Below, in pieces: positions 1 to 15,600 of a DNA stretch of 64,000 nt (the first letter of the stretch is position 1; every line of letters starts with the position of its first letter). The translations under genes and the position numbers were made by a program. The stretch is from positions 19,704,501 to 19,768,500 of the forward strand of contig JAMPIT010000379.1 in NCBI GenBank assembly GCA_026261815.1, written 5' to 3'. This DNA is from Monarcha castaneiventris obscurior (taxonomy: Eukaryota; Chordata; Aves; Passeriformes; Monarchidae). The notes under the pieces were generated by a model. It was not told the origin of the DNA. It did not search any database and was given only the letters and a program-made list of their open reading frames with translations.

Positions 1-3000
1 GAAAAATAGAAAATGGGAAGAAATCAAACACAGACAAGTTGCAAAAGCAGCACACTTGACAGTGATGAAGGATGCAGGGCAGCAGGATGCACCCAGAAGT
101 CATTACCACATGGCCTAAGCCAAGATAAAAGACACACCACAACACAAGAGGTCTCCCAGCCATGCAGGAATCTTGGCTGCTCCTTGGGGAACACAACTGG
201 GCTATTTTCAAATTGATTGAAATGCTTGAGAAGCACTTGAAAAAAACCAGAAGGAATTGGTTAGAGGTCACATGTAGGGGAGCTGCAGAGGGGCAAAGGA
301 CCATTACAGACTGATACAACCTGCCTGGTGTGAAAGCAGAGGAGGAAAAAGGTCTAACTCTAACGTTAGAGGACTTTCTTAGCTTAGAGAACTTCGGTAC
401 TATAACTTTGCATAGCATTTTTAGTGTCGAATACAGCGGAGTCATTCCTGGACTAGGACCTTTTTCAGATACCAAAAGAAAAACAAAACTGAAGAGGTGC
501 TTTGCTCAATAAACTGTGAACTAATTTTCCAATTAACAAGCAGGACGCCTTGTTATTCCAAACTAATACAAGTCCCAATTACATTTTCAGATATGAGATT
601 AAGAAAACTGAAATACATACACCCAGAAGACAATAAATGCATTAACAACCCCATACTTTAGCTATAGCATTGCACAGGTAAATGCTACTACACAACACCA
701 AGTCCAAGCAAAGGACTGCAAGCATGCTTTGGTTCTACGTTCTCCCACTGGAGTTATCTATCAGGTGGAGCAATTCAAAGTTTTTCTGGTAAGTGGCAAG
801 TAAAACATCAGACGCTCATTTCACAGGGGGGCACAGCAAAGCAAGGCCTGATCCCTGGGGGAATTTCTCTAGGACTTCGGGACACACACAAACACAGGAT
901 TCCAGAAAATAGTGCCTGCACAAACGCTTAGGATCTTCCTTCAATCTTCTACTCCAAGGAATCCTGCCTAGCCTTCCTATGTAAACAGCTGCACATTGAT
1001 ATGCTCGAGATTTCAGAAAATAAGATTTCAGCAGAGGAAAAAAAAGCCAAAACGTCCCTTCTGATCCAAATGCAGATTTTGAATCTTTGTAAACAGACTC
1101 TGAATTACAAAGAATTGTTTGGAAATCTCCCATGCTAGCATCAAAGCCTTTGGCAATTAGCCCCCAGATCCAAATTCTGCAGCTTCATTCTACCACAGTT
1201 TAAAAAACATACTTATCCTTCAATAATTACTCATAATGTCAAACAGCTTGTACCTCTCCCTTCTCCACGCTCTCCCTCTCCCCCCAACCCCCAGCTGGAT
1301 GCTTGGAGTTAACCTGGACAAAGTCTAACTCGAAACTTTAGATGAAACAACAGATTGTTTGATCTCTCTGTGCCATTACTTTGCCCCAGAAGATGGTAAC
1401 AAAACGTGCCAGTAATGCCTCTGCTTAAAAAAAGAAATTTTACATTTTTAATTCAGAAAAAAACCATTCAACTTAAGCTCTTCCTCATTTTGTTTCCGTC
1501 TACACAAAACAAATATTTAATGCAATTTAGTGACTAATGGCAAAAAAATTTAGCCCTTAGTCCTTGATAAGCCTCTCCAAGCAGAAAAGAAGAGTTACAA
1601 TATGGAAAAATTCTACTGACATAGAAGACTTTTTATTTCTGTGGCTTTCAAAGGATGTACAGAATGACACCCACTTGGACAGTCAAAATGATAGGTGCAT
1701 TTTCATTACTTATTATTAATCTTTTTAAAATAATCTAATTCTGTAAAAGTTATTCTGAAAATCTTTGGAATATAAAACATCTTTTCTGGGGACTGTGTAC
1801 AGGCAAATGCAACTTATTTACAACATTTTAAAGGATGGTTTAAAAAAAACCTTCTAGAAGTACCATAATTGCATGCAAAACTTGCTTATGTGGCTTTTTT
1901 AATAATGGGATGTGTTAATTTCTTTGATCTGCATAACAGAAGCTCAGAGCCAAGGACTGCTGCCAGTTTCTCGCAGGCAGGGATCTAATCCATAAGATGC
2001 AAGATGGGCAGGTGCACCAACACCAGCTGCAAAAGAGAGTGCTTGCCTAAAAACCAGAAGACAGAAAGCTGTGGTGTAACATCAGGCAGAAGTGGCACTT
2101 TAAGGAATATCTAAAAATCTCTGGAGAGATCGGGTTGTGCAAGCCACAGAAAACACACAGCTGGGTACAAGGGAAATAGATACAGAATATGCAAGAAAAG
2201 GACTTCTGGATGAAATAACTTCCAGAAAGTTAATAGTAAGTGAAGAAAGACTTCAAGAGCTATGATGGTTAGAAGTAAACCAAAGTGGGAAACAAAGAAG
2301 GATAACCAGCAAAGAAAGGACTATGTGCCAGGTGAGAGGTGGAAGTAAAATCATGGCTGAGAACAGAATTTTCATCCCAATGTAGGTCCCAGTGGACTAG
2401 GAAACACATCCAGATATGAAAATGGGAGGGAACAGATCCCCAGGGAACAAAACATGCAATCTGTAAGACAAAGCTTGAAGATAGAGACTCCAGCAGAGGT
2501 GCTAAAAAATGCCAATGGGCAGAGCAGAAGGGCTCCCTGATTAGTGCAGGGTTTCAGAAACCAGAAAAGGCAAAATTGCACCTTCTCACCAGACATTTCA
2601 TTCTTCTGCCTTTACACGCCTTTCTGCCTTCTCTTCGATGTGCTAGTGAAGCATTATTAAATATGACTAATAAAAGAACAGAGAGAAAATCAGCTCAGTT
2701 CTTGTGCTGGCCTGGTTTACCAGGGAAAATCACCAGTTCACCAAAGCATAGCTCTACTCAATATAAAACACAGTCAAGTTACTGTTGGTTCTAAATATGC
2801 TTACTCTCCAGTTAAAGATAAATAGAAACAGCATAATCAGGAGGAAGCTTTCTCTGCTCTTCTAAGTTCTGCATGTCCTTAACATCAGCTGTAAGAGAAG
2901 GCTCACATTGGTTAAATACAGCTTTTTCGGTTTCAATAAGATAAGGCAATACTCTGTTTGGGGGATCACCATTACTCCGAACTTAATATAGTATCTACTG

Positions 3001-6000
3001 CTAGATAAACAACTGCAGGACTAAAACACTACTTCAGACCATCACATCAGTCATTAAACACAACATTTGCTTCGGCTGATTTATCCCTGCTTCTTTCGTG
3101 TAACAGCAGTCAGTCATATTTCAAACACAACTGTGTTTTCTTTGGCTCAGAAGCTTCCATTATGTGGACTAAAAATGATAAGTTTATCTAATGAGATTAG
3201 AGTCTTTTAAGCATTTTCATGCTAGTCAATCCTTATGATGGGATGCTTAGTTTGGAGGGCCTACATGAACAAAAGCAAAGCACTGCAAGAGAACAGCAAC
3301 ATATGGTGTAAAAACCACCGATGCTGTAACAGAGCCACTTTTACCACTGTGACTGTGACTGACGTATTCTTCTGCAGCACTGTTTATTTATATATAAAGT
3401 ATATATTTATATATACTTATAAAATATGCACACATGCTCTACACCCCATTTTAACTCTCCCACTTCTAGTAATTCTCCATGTGGCTTAGGTTGATAAGTG
3501 CATAACTGCTGAAAACAGCCATGCTTAGAACCCTCCCATCTTACAGCAGCAGAGGAATCATCCAGCTCATTCCTGTGGCTTGAGCTGTGGAGAACATCAA
3601 ACGCATGAACATGCATTTTCTCCCCCAAAAATGTACACACTGCTATTTACTTTTATATTTGGGTGAGGTGCAAGGGTTGGTATCACAGATGCTAAGCTCT
3701 TCATAAAGTAAGCTACAAGAAAAGAATGAATGATGCTTTTATTCTCCTTTTAAATCTCAACCACTATGAATCACACTCTTCTGTTTGAAGACCAATATGA
3801 CGGCAAAATGGGCTTTAAACCAGACAAAAATATAAAAATCTCAGTTCTTCACTGCCACAGTTAAAACTTGCTGGGTAACACCTTGTCTGGACTTATCAGA
3901 GAGACTGGCAATAACCTAAAATTGCTATGGTGCAGCAGGACAGAGTCAGAATCTACTACCAAGGCTAGCAACCCCCTTGTGTCAATCTAGAACAATTTAC
4001 ATAGCCCATCATTTTCAGAAAGTGGACGATTCACAGTATGATAAACTCATGCACAAGTCTCACCACAAAATGCCTGGGAAACTGCAAGTCTGGATGCTCA
4101 GATGCTTTAAAACCATACTTTACACAACTTGCATTAAACGCCCAAATATAAAAGGTTTTAAATAAATAAATGATATTTTCAGAATACATGCTTTTGACAA
4201 CCATTTGAATCCAAATACGAGAAAAGAAAAAGTAATTTCACATCTAAGAGAAACCAAGGAGTTTTACAAGGTCATTAGGCATACAAGGCAGGAATGGCAC
4301 AGTTTTTTTTTTAAGAGTGTAAGACTTCATATGGAGTAGAAGGTATTTTGCTTTGTGTTTGTATCAGAGATTTTTCCCTATTTTTCAAGTCCACTTTGAG
4401 GCAGAATTTTGAACAATGGACCTTAGATGGGAAGTGTAAATGGGGCATGAAAGTCAGAAGGAGAACCTGCCTGTTGGGAATTAGAAGAAGGAGAGCAGGG
4501 CTGGCTATAAGGAAGTCTCCACTTCTAATCCTAGTACAGCCCCTGCCTTACTGGGCTGCCACTTCCTCCTGCTGTACATCTTCTGATGCTTGAACATCTT
4601 TAAAGGGGTTTTGCTTAGTGTTCTCAGTTTAGATCATGTTAGTGTCTGTACAGCACTGAATCATAAAAATGCTGTACAAAGAGCTATTATTTTTACTGTC
4701 AGCAGAGTTGCTATCCTATACACACTGAAGTACTTTTCCCCTAAAACAGTCATCTCTCTGTGCATGTCTGAAGTACAGTTAAAAAGCAAAATATCACCTC
4801 TTCTAAGTTACCCAGCACATTAATTAGCTGTGCTGCAGTACATAAGTACGTAACTGCGTCCTGACACCGACAAGGGAAAATAAATGGGAAGCGATTCACA
4901 CCAAATGTAGTCAGTAAGGCAGCCATTCTCAGAGCCATTTATTCCTGGACGACATGAGTTTCAACTGGATGATACACTTGAAAATACCTGGGTAATGGTC
5001 CTTCACTTTTAATAGTGGGTCATCTGTTCAACCATTCCCATGTCTAACTTCAACCCAATTCCCACAGAAGACAATCAAAGTATTTTTGGATGGGAGGAAG
5101 AGAAAATAGAAGTGACCTTTGAGACTCATCTAAACCAGAGACTTTTTGAATTCATGTTCACAAGGCTTTACAGAAATGCATATATATTTATCTATACTAT
5201 ACACAGATATACGTGCTTACATAAACGTATGCTTCATCAACACTGTTTTGCAATCTGGAGTTTGTCAAAACCTATCTAGGGCATCACTATTCAAACAAAG
5301 AGTAATCAAGTTTCAAAGCTGCACAGATGGATGGTTGCCAACTTCCCTGTTCCTTCAGTGTAAAACAATGCTTCTGCTTTATACCTGCTGTAAACACACT
5401 GTGTTCAAAGCACTGAATCCTCAAAGCAAGCCTCCCTCACTCCAGCAGCACTCTGCTGTCAGGAGCCTACATACATTTTGGGGAACACAGAAGGAAGGAG
5501 GTGGGGGCAGAAAGAGCAACTGAAGCATAATTAAGCATTATAAAAGAGAGACTACTCAGTTTAAATCGCAGAGCTAGCAGTGGTGATAAGACTATTGCTT
5601 TGCAAGTGAACAACAGATATGCCTTCTCTAAACTACTTTTAGTGCCATTCTTTGGCGGACAGAAGTGCTTTTCTTGGCTTCCAACCATACATGAACTACA
5701 GCAGACTGGGCTGGGTCCAAGTTGTGCCCATACAATGCATCAATGTGGAAAAACAAGTGCTGGATTCAGTTTTCAGAACAGGTTACTTCTATCAGCACAC
5801 TAAAATGCCATCAATCTCACCTGGTTATTCTACTCACTAACCTCACACAAGTACTGAACCAGATGCGGAGCTCCTCTAATCCTCTCCGCCCCTATTTTAC
5901 CTTCTGCATTAAAACTGAAAAAAAGAAGCAGAGGGGAAAAAATAATAATGAAACCACAGAAACTACAGCTGCTTAAAAGGTATGACCAACAAAATTCCTC

Positions 6001-6439
6001 ACGAGCAACGCAGAAACCACAGGCATCTTTGGTTCCTGTTTGCGACATGCTCAAGGGTTTCTGCCACTGTGTGTCTTTGCTGACTGGTGTCAGTCCTGTT
6101 CCCATCCCACCCCCTCCCAAACCTGACCCCCCAGCTTCCCGGAGGGTGCTTCAACCTCTTGCCCTTGGCAGAAAGCCAGAACCTGAACATCTAGGACACA
6201 ATGAAATGGGATGATCACCCATGGGATGGTCATTTTCAACTTTATTCATGCAACTTATATTAAACAGGATAATCGGTGTCCCTTCCACTATGCAGAATGA
6301 TGGCAGAGAAAATAAATAAATAAATATAAAGAAGGGGTTATATTGTTCTCCATGCCCACTGGGGTATGGGGAAGAGACAGTGAATGCAAAAACAATGAAG
6401 GAGGTTTTAGATGTAATTGGAAAAAATTACAGCAGAAAA
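1..6439. other. No recognisable gene (intergenic or intronic)
   Basis: The stretch is AT-rich, with only short frames on both strands and no CpG island. None of the frames combines coding-like composition with splice signals. I see no convincing repeat. Confidence 0.6.
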
Positions 6440-6605
6440 AATATGTAAATCCTGGAATTGACTGCCCTTCTAAATGACGACCTGCCAACAGGTACAGACT
6501 TTGAAGAACAGATTAGACAAACAGCTACCAAAAGGGATAAATACTACTGATCTTGCAAGATCTGTATGTCCTGTGGAGGATTTTTAACCTATGGTTATTC
6601 TACTC
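6440..6605 (+). mobile_element. Ancient CR1-like 3' region relic
   Basis: The stretch GGAATTGACTGCCCTTC...TTTGAAGAACAGATTAGACAAACAG follows the order of the CR1 3' region (GGAATAGACTGCC...TTTAAGAACAGGTTAGACAAACA). It then becomes too diverged to follow to a clear 8-bp tail. The high divergence suggests an old amniote copy. Confidence 0.5.
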
Positions 6606-9600
6606 CAATGTTATAAATCACATTATGACAATATCGATCATATTTTCTAAACACATCTCTGAGGCAACAGTATTTAAGCTACCAGTGTAGTAAGTGAGCA
6701 TTTATTTGGCATAGATGATGATACAGGAAATATGGCAATACACCAGAAATAAAATATGCAGTCATGCATATCCTAAGCGATAAGAGTTTGGGCATATTTT
6801 TTGAGCAGAACATGGTATGATTTTAAGGTTGTTAAAATCTGTTCAAATATTTTCCATTAAAATAACAACAATTCTCTCTATCAACAAGGCAAGGCTCTGC
6901 AGTAATGATAACATATCCATTATCTTGATTTTGCCATCAAGATAAACTCTAATGCAAAAAGTTTATGTACATATACACAGATATGTTCCAAGGAAGATCT
7001 TTACTAATTAACTACCTAGATTTCTGTAACGACTTTGATAAATTCCATAACCTTTCATTGCAAGTTGGGTACTGCAGATGATGGTCAGAGCTTGCTTTGA
7101 CTGAAATCAACTAGGGAAGCTGCACAGCAGCAGAGTCCCTTTGCTTCAGCAGAGCAAGAGCAGCCCATTGTGTGTACACCCTGGCACTGCTCACTCCCAT
7201 CTTCAATCCCTGTCTTCCAGAGGGAGCTGTCCTACTGGGTTACAATGAACAACCCTTCCAGATAGCCTAAAAAGGGCCTAGTTTTGTGTGCTGAGAGGAA
7301 GTAAGGTACCCTTAAGCGGGTAAAACATTATTTCCGTAACAGATACCCACTCACATTTGTGCAGAGCTGGCAGACTGGTGGGCTCCTGTCATTGTCTAGA
7401 GACAACTGTGTGTGTTTTGTCTCAAGTACAGCATGAACAAACCCAACTCATCAGACTTAGCAATATATACTGATAAAACTGGTTTAGGAACAGAGGAAAT
7501 TAGCCATGTGTTCATAATGGTTATTCTCCAGACTTCTGGCTCTCTGTCTTTCACTTGGCTTGTGGGGCTTGGTTTGGGATTTTGTGTTTGGCATTTTTTA
7601 GTTTGTTTGGTTTTTTTTTTTGTTCTGTTTGTTTGTAGTTAGAAAGACAAGCTTCTTCAAAGTCTAGTGTTTTCTTTAGGTTGTACTGTTTACAGAAACG
7701 GGAAACAATTTGTCTCTCACTGCTTACATAAAGAAAATAATGTGCATTGTGTTTGTGGCCTCACCACAGGCGTTATTCAGAAAATTTTAATTATCCTGTT
7801 GGTGATTTAGTGTTGTGTAAAAACATATCCTAGCATGTATACACATCTGCCCTTGCTTATTAAAGTCTGTTAGTTTTGGCTAGCTCACAGACATGAAGAC
7901 ACTTCCCAGCAACCAAAGCAGATTTTGAACTTTCGTCTGTTGTTCACTGTTCTCTCCCAAATAAAAATTTGGTATAATCAGCTTATGTACCAAATGTTGG
8001 TAATTTCATGAAAATAGCAGCAAAAATATGATGACCGGGTTCATGTATGTAGTTAGCCAGATTTGCTTTTTCCCAGCTACTTTCTTCCCTCCACGAGCTT
8101 GCACAGTTCTCAGAAGCCTTCCTTCACAATGTGGTGGGGCAGGGAAAGGATGCTCCAGGCACACAAATAGACTTAGTGCATAATATGGGAACTATGTAAT
8201 TCCTTAATTAGGCATAATACAATTTATCCCATACACTGTTTATAGAATGTATCACAGAAGCATAAGATGATTTAAGATGTATCTTTTGCAGTAGAAGAAA
8301 AATTTTTTCATCACTGGAACCGAAGGGAATGCTTTAGAAGAGCCATCTATGAAAAATGTCAAGTATCTCAAAGAAGATGAGGTTTGCAGAATCACTGGTG
8401 GTCTTAAGGGATTGCTAGAGAAGAGGCATACCCACAGAAGGAACCTGGGGAAAACAAGTGGGAGAAGGAAAATACACAGCAAAAGGTGGGAGGCTGTAGA
8501 GCACAGTGAAACAGATTTTACAAAGCACTCTAGGCCAGATGCTTTCTAAGTTCCTATGACTTCAAGGCATACATTTAGCTCAGACAAGCTTTAACTTTAA
8601 AAAGCAGGTAAGAAAGGCAGAAACACACAGAATGGCTAAGTATTTGCCCCCAATACAGGAATGAACAGAAAGACAGATTGTTTCTGACTGAAGATTTTCT
8701 CTTCCGTATTTCCTGTTTCTGATACATTTGTAACAACTAAGCAAGCCACCCTTCTAAGACCACTGAGAGGCAAATAACAACAATCAACAGTACTTTAAAA
8801 GGTACTAATGACACGGAAGTACTGTGATGAATTGCAGCCCTGTTATAAGGGTTGTATTTTACCAGGCACACACACTAAAAACTACCTAGGAGCCAGAGTC
8901 TCCTCAGCTGTACCCAGGCAGTCCCCTCCATCTGGGGGTGGGGATTTCACTGGTGAAATGAGGCCAACATCTACTGCTCTGGAGGCTTAGCTGCAACCAT
9001 GACTGAGGGGCAGCAGCTGCTGAGACCTCAATCCTTGTCCCATGGAAGGAAGCCACAGCCTGATGGGTAGCACTGGTGGGTAGGACATCTACTGAGCCCT
9101 CATGGTTTCTTTCACAACATCTGCATTTTTCCCTGGCTCTCAAATCCAACTCTTCACAGCAGAAATGCTGTCTCTCATATTCCTCTGCCATAATAATGAC
9201 AGGCAAACTCAATTAACACTGTGAGCAGTTTGGACGTCTACACAACAGGTTGCCAAATAAAAAAAATCCCAAGGGGGAAAAAAAAAAAAACCAACCAAAG
9301 ATAACTAAGAACATTTGTTGCGTAATGTAATTCAAAGCTTCTATCTGCAGGACCAATACAAGACATGTTTATTATCTCTTAAATAAAAATGTGAAGGCTT
9401 GGTTATTAACTGCTTTAATGTTAATGATATATTATATGTGCAATACGTATCTAGTTTGGTAAGACCCATATTATCCATCCAATGCAGATTTTCTCTTCAA
9501 GCTTCTTACTCAGATCACAACATAATAAAATGACAAAACTGTGCATTCCCCTGCAAGTAATTCCTTCAGAGATTAGCAAGAGAGTAATGTATCTTCCTTT

Positions 9601-12600
9601 GTAATACCCTGAATTCCTGTCAACATCATCATAAAATATATACCACAAAATACAGTAAGTTTAACCACAAGCCTTTTTATATGACGTATTTTAAAGGGTT
9701 TTCAACATTGATTCGATCTTCACTACTGCTGTTATTATTCCTGTGATCTAAAAGTACTCTAGATAGGTACTTGAAGTAGAAACATTAATTTAGAAAGATT
9801 AAATATCAGGAAGACATTTCTCAAGATACTAGAGATGAGCACACAAGTATGTCACCAAACAAATGCTTACCCCCAATTTTAAATATATATACGTGTGTGT
9901 GTGTGTGTGTGTGTGTGCTTGCATATACATCCACTAACATATTATTTAATAGCTACTGTACTTAGTGTGAAAACTGCTCATCTGTAATCTCGGAGCCAGG
10001 GGCCCACTGAACCCCATAAAAGCAACTACCATTACATAAAATAAATTAAGCAACACTGAGAAGCAAGAGATAACATAAACATTCCCCATACTAACAGCCT
10101 TTCCGTTAGAGAGAAGAGAGGGGAACAAATCATTTAGTCCAAGAGGACACTGACAAAGGTCCATGACTTCAGCACGCAGTTCTGAGGAGTCAAACTAGGA
10201 AAGAGCAGCTAAAATATTCTTTCTAAAGCATCAGCACAGGCTTATAAGGAAGTGTCATCAAACCTTTTCTTCACAGACACTTTTCATTAGCAAGAAATCA
10301 AAACAGGCCCAGCACACCCTCTTAATCATCTTTTCCCTCCTCACACCAAGCCATCAGGTGACAGTGCAGTATGTGGCACTGTGTGCACGTATAGGAAAGT
10401 ACTAAGTGCCTTTTTTTACTGCCTTATGTCACTGCCTGCCTTCAAGGGAGGAACCAATTGGACATACACAGTGAAAACAAAAGAGATGATCCAAATTAAC
10501 ATACACAGCAGGGAGCATAAGCTTGGGAACACAGCTGGGATGAAGAATGTCCTTCACTTTCAAAATTAGGACTACAAAGTATTTAACAGAGGTTTTCCTG
10601 GGGAAAGCATTACCTAAACACATGCATTATAAAGCTGAAGATAATGACAGTACATCTGCTACTCTTGGAAATATCACTCTCTTTTCTTCCTCAAACAAAC
10701 AGCCATGACATTAAGTTTTGGGTAACAAACCAAATCGAATTAGGAGCAAGTTACAACAGCTTACAATATAAGAATAACTTACTAAAAGCATCAATTGGCT
10801 ATTGACTCCATTTACCATCTGGAATACTGCCAAATTTCTATAAAAAATACATGTGTCAAGAGAGCAGCAGCCTCAGTGCAGTATGCTGGTGTTGATGCTG
10901 CAGAGGACAACTATTTCCATAGGATAACACAGCTCAGTTGTCCAGCCATATGCAGGCTTCTGGTAGGCCCCTGGAGAGAAGGAAGGACAACACTCAGATA
11001 CCTAGAATTTGGTATAATGTATAATTAAGGAAACACTCTGCTACTGTATTTTGGCAATTTTACTCTATACTTCTCCCTGAGTTCCCCAAGGAGGCTATCA
11101 CATACACAGCCACTAAGAAAGAATGTTTTATCCCAAAATGAGAATAAACAAATGTTGCTAAACATTGGTTTTATACAGAGTGTAAAAATACATTTGCTTG
11201 GGAATGTTAAATATTTTTAGCAAAATAGCTCATTTCATTTTTATTCTATTGATGGAAGAGCAAAGAAGCAAAGTACTTTGGGATGTACCTTCTCTGCTGG
11301 GACAACTAGTAGCAGAAGTTGGTATTCTAAGCACAGTTTCCTCCAGTCCTCTGAAGATGCTACTACTTCTGTTCTGGTCACTGGGTACTAAGTACAGATG
11401 AGCCAAGGTCACAGTATCAGCACCTGCAGGAATTCTTATGGCAGAATTTAAAATAGAGACACATGCAAAATTGCAAAGCTCTTTGTGTATTGAGCTTGAC
11501 TATCAAACTTGAAGAACAAAAACTATTTTTTATTGTTGGCTCGAGAAAACTGTGATCAGGTTAAAATTTTGGAAGCTTCCAAAGAGCAGCTGTTTATCCA
11601 AGTATGGAGTGAGGCTTTCCACATGTAGTACAGGTGTGGTGCAGTACCATGTTACCAAGTGCTGCTTCAGTAACAAAATCAGATGGTATCTTTTTTGAAA
11701 GAATACCACCCGATCGAAACTTGTAAAGGCTTCATGCAGGCCTTGCGTATCCAGCATCACTTCTGTTCCACCATGTTCTCAAAATGATCAGAGATTTGAG
11801 GCGGAGGAGTTATAGATTATATTAAATCATGCAGAGTTGTAAAACCACAAGAAGAGGGGTTCTGCTTCCAATAAAAATAGCCCTTTCGAAAACTCTAATT
11901 TACATACATATCCTAATCGAGATACCAGTATTTTAAAGTGATTAAGTGCTCCCTTCTTTGACAACACCCTTATTGTCACAAAACCTGAAGTAGTAATAGG
12001 CAAAACAAGTGTCTGATGCGTATAAATAATCATATAAATATTTCTTATAGTTATTAACAAAAGACAAAATAGCCTTTCTTCTATACAAACCACTTATACG
12101 GCTCACATACCACATGAATAACAGTCATAGGAGTTTCACTGTAGTGTAGTTGTAGTAGGGATACAAACAAAATACTTATAACTCCCTGTACACACAATGC
12201 AAGCATATTACTATAAATGGAGAAAAGCAATACTTCCTATCTCCTTTTTTAAAAATGTGTAAAATGAACGTTTTCATGCATATGATGCTAAACGAGTTAA
12301 GACAAAAACTTCTAAAAATGTTTTACAAATAACTGTCAGTGATATGACTTCTCTCAGAAACGGAGGCTTTGTGTCTTTGATGACCTCAGTGATACAACAC
12401 CACTGATGAAACAAGAATATTTTAATTTTACAGCATTTAAATAAAATTATAGCTATGAACATAGCTATGATGTATGTAATCTGTGTAACCATATACATAC
12501 AGTAGCCCATTCTTGCAGGTTTTTCACAGATACACAAGTTACAAACCATGTACCCATTAACTTTTTTCTTTTTCTCAGCACAGATGGCATTTCAAGAGGA

Positions 12601-15600
12601 ATTTTTTGTGCCACAGCTAACACAAACCACAAAGAAATTACTCTTATTGAATATTGCCTGCTGTTGAAGAGTGTTTTGAAATTACACTCCATTTTTTAAA
12701 GGAGCTGAAGAGCTGAGAACAAGCCATGCATTCACATCAATGGCTAACAGAGAGAGCAGCAGTGCTGACTGAATGCAGCTCTTCACAAACCAGTGCCTAA
12801 TGGTCGCTGCAGAGCAGGGACACATTTTTCCTCTGTGCCACTTTTGAGGAATTCATTGAAATTTGCTTTGCAATGACATCACGGTCTGTTGGCAACTTCC
12901 ATCACACAGACAAAATTATGCAGCCTTTTGTAGTGGCTACCAGTGGAAGAAGATTTTTAAGAGAAGTAGTTACACTTTGACAGATGAAGACCAATCTTCA
13001 AAGCAGTGCTTTGAATACAGGATTTCCTAGAGAAATGGGAAATTTATTTCTTTGTGTATATATACACATGCACAAGCAAAGCCTCCATCTGAAAACAGTA
13101 ATCACCCAAAATAATACAGACTCCAACATCAGGCAGTAGAACAACTTATCCTTACCACACTTAATTGTACAATCAAATTTTCACACATTTTATTTTTCAC
13201 TGGGTAGCAAGTCCACAGTTAAAAAAATGGAAACTAACACTGGCCAGAAATCCAGATGGCTAAAGTCACCAGCTGGTGCTAAAGTTCCCTCTTCTAACAT
13301 TAATACTATGAAAATCTGGGAAGAATGAACTAAGAGGTCTGTGTGACGATGAGGTGCTACAAAGGTCCCACCAGAGTCCGTTTTTCAAAAGAAGTAAGCT
13401 TCATCTGTATCCTTGTTAGGTCTGTCACTCCTAAATCACATCCTGCTCTCACAGTATCAGTTATGGTAAACCAGGCTCAAACCCCCCAATCACACATAGT
13501 TGCCATTATGCCCCATTGTGTGAGAATCACTATCAAATACAAAACAGTACAAGTAAAGAACAGCAAAAGCACGTTTCTTCATTCAGGAGATTAAAATTCC
13601 TTCTGCTTCAAACATTACTGGGAAAAAAATACCTCAAGAAAAATGTCAACTAATACAAAATTTGCGCTTTAACAAGAAAATTACATTGGCAAAATCCTGC
13701 TGGATTGGCCATCCAGCATATCCAAGACAAGTGATGAAAGAATAAATTGCACTGGTCACATAACTGGTTCCTCTAGAAGCAACTGATTGAACATGATGGC
13801 TGTGGGGATGTCAGTAACACAGTCAAGTATGAAATATCTTTTAAGTGTCAAATATGCACACAGCACAGCACAAAAGACAGAAATGGGAAACCTGACAAAG
13901 GTCCACTGGAAAACAAAGATACATTATGCACAATTTCAGAGCAAACTTTTCTACAGCTGGGAATGCTACATCTCTTTCAAGAAACAATCCTATCCAGCAT
14001 ATTGCTCTGGCTCTCTGGCAGTGGGGACTTCTGAATGGTAATGCCCGAGTCCATACCACCAACTATGAAATACAAGCTTATTTATATCAAGCTCAACCAT
14101 CCCAGTGGTAAGCCACACTTAAAACGGGACAGCCCTGGTCTATTCCCCAGCATGCTTGAGACTTGATGCAACTCACCACTTGAAAGGTGAGTTTCCAACA
14201 GTTTGCAAGCTGTCAGGGATGCTGTCATCTGTCTCAATATGATGAGAAGCTGGTTCAGCTATCATGGCAACAAACACTACACACACTCAGGCAACTAACC
14301 TGCAGACAGCCTTCCAGATGAGCAAGGTGACTTTTGGAGCTGTGGTTTGGTTCTGCGGTAACTACCTGCAGAGTTTTTATTTGTAATTTAATAGACAGTT
14401 TTCAAAGAAGTTTCTGCTACACGGCTTTTGCGTATTGCAGGCACATAAAAGGCATCCAGAGGTCAAAGGATATCTACAGTCCTTCTAGAATGCAAAGGAA
14501 ATGTAGCACTAGGAAACAGCATCAAGAAATACATGGGTTTTTACTCCAAAATATGCTAACAGACTCATTCTCTGATTGCTCTTTGAATAAGACTTTTTTT
14601 CCCATTAAGAGTTTGATCCTAGAAGGCACTACACCATTTTGTAGCAGACCATGACATGCAGTAAACCATCAATATTAAACATAATCAAGCTCTACCAACT
14701 GATTGGGTAAAATCCAATCAAGCTGCACACATATTTAACTAAACAAGTGTACCAAACAAAGCAACAGTTTACTACTTCAATAATTAACTGGTGCGTATAT
14801 TTGGAGAAGCTGCTTTTAAATGCGTGGTATTGCCAACTATCAGAATTTTTACAGAAGCTCTGAAATATGGGGATGACTCTGGGAGTAGTTTTCGTTACAC
14901 AAAAACAACTGTTATCAAAGTTTCTAACTAGAATGAATGTACAGAAAATGAAACCTAAGAAGCAGGAGCACTTAGCCTACAGGACTGTGAAAAAACAGGA
15001 GAAAACATCACACCTCCATTAAAAGCTATTGGGCTAAGCAGGGAAACTTAGAGGGCTCAGAAGCTCACAGAGCTACAGACAGTAAATCTGAAGCACAGCC
15101 TGGTTTCTCGGCCTTTTGTTTTCACCCATTTAGACTGAAAATCTTCAGCAGCCAACAAATAGTTGATGCCCTCTGAAGCTGCCCCATCAATCCCCTCAGT
15201 GAAAATTTTGAGAGATACAGGAGAGAAGTTCCCCCAAGAGAACTGAGGACGAGTCGCAAACAGATGGAGAATCATAACAGAAGACAATCTCTGAATAAAC
15301 ACCACCACTGGATAAACAGAAAAGCACAACTTGATCGTCAGGTTCTTCCCTCTACAAGCAGATTGGGAAGTCCTTCCAGAGAGGTTATTATAGTTACGCA
15401 GATACTGCTTTTGATCTTGAAGTCAGGCTCCTGGAGAGTTGTGGCTGTGAAAATATGCAAATGTTTCCATTGGAATGCATGGTGCATAATCAATCATGCC
15501 CAGCAGGCCTTACAGATCAACAACACACACTAATCAGAAGGCTGCCCAGAGCTATGTTCCTGGAGAGACCAGGCAAGAAAATAATTTAGGGATGAAAATA

